A stretch of DNA of 5,723 nt from an uncultured Erysipelotrichaceae bacterium. GTDB taxonomy: Bacteria; Bacillota_I; Bacilli_A; Erysipelotrichales; Erysipelotrichaceae. The notes below the pieces were generated by a model that was not told the origin of the DNA, searched no databases, and saw only the letters and a list, made by a program, of their open reading frames with translations. The position numbers and the translations under genes were made by a program. Below, one piece after another: positions 4,932-5,723 of the stretch (position 1 is the stretch's first letter; every line of letters begins with the position of its first letter). The stretch is taken from NCBI GenBank assembly GCA_937902945.1, contig CALEMD010000307.1, forward strand, positions 1 to 5,723, given 5' to 3'.

Positions 4932-5723
4932 TATATGAATCGATACTAGATACGATTGGACATACTCCGCTTGTCAGAATCAATAAGATCAATCCGACGG
5001 ACGCAATCATTCTAGCGAAAGTGGAGTATTTCAATCCATCTTTAAGCGTTAAAGACAGAGCTGCTTTTCAGATGATTCACGATGCACTTGAAAGAAAAGA
5101 GATTGCTGAAAATACGGTATTGATTGAACCGACAAGCGGCAATACAGGAATCGGTCTGGCTATGACAGCAGCTGTGCTGAATATGAAGCTGATTGTTGTA
5201 ATGCCTGATTCTATGAGTGCGGAGCGGCGCAAGGCAATTGCCGGCTATGGAGCAGAACTTGTTCTGACACCGGGAGCTCTAGGAATGCAGGGTGCACTTG
5301 ATAAAGCAGACGAACTGCATAGGGAAATCAAAGATTCATTCATTCCTTCTCAGTTCAGCAATCCCTCCAACAGCAAGGCCCATTATCTGCATACAGGACC
5401 TGAGATATATGAAGATACAAATGGCAGAGTGGCTGCATTTGCGGCAGGGGTTGGTACTGGCGGAACACTGTCAGGAACTGCAAGATACCTGAAGGAAATG
5501 AATCCTGATATTTATATTGCGGCGGCGGAACCGGCATCTTCTGCAGTGATCAATGGAAAACCGGCAGGAGCACACAAAATACAGGGAATCGGTGCAAATT
5601 TTATCCCAGATAACCTGGATCGCGGTATCATGGATGAGTGTATTGATATTACAGATGAGCAGGCACTGGAAACAGCTAGGAAACTGATGACTGAAGAAGG
5701 CATTGCGGCTGGCATCTCAAGCG
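4928..5723 (+). CDS. cysK: Cysteine synthase (O-acetylserine sulfhydrylase), 3' end outside window
   Basis: CysK is a PLP enzyme that converts O-acetylserine and sulfide to cysteine and acetate, the step after CysE. The frame is open to the window edge, giving 265 residues of a protein usually about 300-310 long. It starts MIYESILDTIGHTPLVRI, the standard N-terminus. Motifs are NPSLSVKDR (36-44) with K42 as the PLP Schiff-base lysine, the substrate loop PTSGNTG (68-74), GPEIYED (157-163) and the phosphate-binding GVGTGGTLSG (174-183). The last visible residues, GISS (262-265), include the Ser that contacts the PLP pyridine nitrogen. It overlaps hflX by ATGA and has its own AGGAG. OASS is favoured over cystathionine beta-synthase by length and the lack of extra domains before the cut; a CysK-versus-CysM choice cannot be made with certainty. 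Confidence 0.93.
   Translation, partial: MIYESILDTIGHTPLVRINKINPTDAIILAKVEYFNPSLSVKDRAAFQMIHDALERKEIAENTVLIEPTSGNTGIGLAMTAAVLNMKLIVVMPDSMSAERRKAIAGYGAELVLTPGALGMQGALDKADELHREIKDSFIPSQFSNPSNSKAHYLHTGPEIYEDTNGRVAAFAAGVGTGGTLSGTARYLKEMNPDIYIAAAEPASSAVINGKPAGAHKIQGIGANFIPDNLDRGIMDECIDITDEQALETARKLMTEEGIAAGISS

Overview
The window looks like chromosomal DNA from a low-to-mid GC Gram-positive bacterium (Bacillota). The evidence is a tRNA cluster with genomically encoded CCA ends whose order (Pro-Met-Ile2-Ser-fMet-Phe) is a thinned version of the large Bacillus-type tRNA operons, strong purine-rich Shine-Dalgarno sites, short intrinsic terminators, and a short CysE of Gram-positive type. Erysipelotrichia or a related class is a guess I cannot confirm. 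There is no phage, IS element or CRISPR array.

Layout. Positions 1-562 hold six tRNA genes on the + strand, the first cut by the window edge, closed by an intrinsic terminator at 600-623. A small two-helix membrane protein of unknown function follows (699-1160) with its own terminator. Next is a two-gene unit: an FAD/NAD(H) pyridine nucleotide-disulfide-type oxidoreductase (1253-2440) and a GrpB-family protein (2440-2958) joined by a TAATG stop-start overlap. Its terminator stem begins inside the last codons of the second gene. On the - strand lies cysE, serine O-acetyltransferase (2974-3495). Divergent from it are hflX, a ribosome-associated GTPase (3684-4931), and cysK, O-acetylserine sulfhydrylase (4928 to the window end), which overlap by ATGA.

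How the genes work together. CysE makes O-acetylserine and CysK converts it with sulfide to cysteine, so the two steps of cysteine synthesis sit on either side of one 188-bp divergent control region, with hflX inserted as the first gene of the cysK transcript. In that region I read a possible translational switch. An eight-codon leader ORF with a Cys codon (3588-3614) is followed by a strong hairpin (3615-3649). The 3' arm of that hairpin can instead pair with the hflX Shine-Dalgarno region (3638-3649 with 3663-3674). The two structures are mutually exclusive, and a 9-base direct repeat (AACAGAAAT) supplies the competing arms. This is the most interesting observation in the window. The base pairing is visible in the sequence; the regulation is inferred.

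Two tRNA oddities also deserve checking: C instead of the near-universal U at position 33 of tRNA-Ile2(CAU), and two adjacent U-U mismatches in the T-stem of initiator tRNA.
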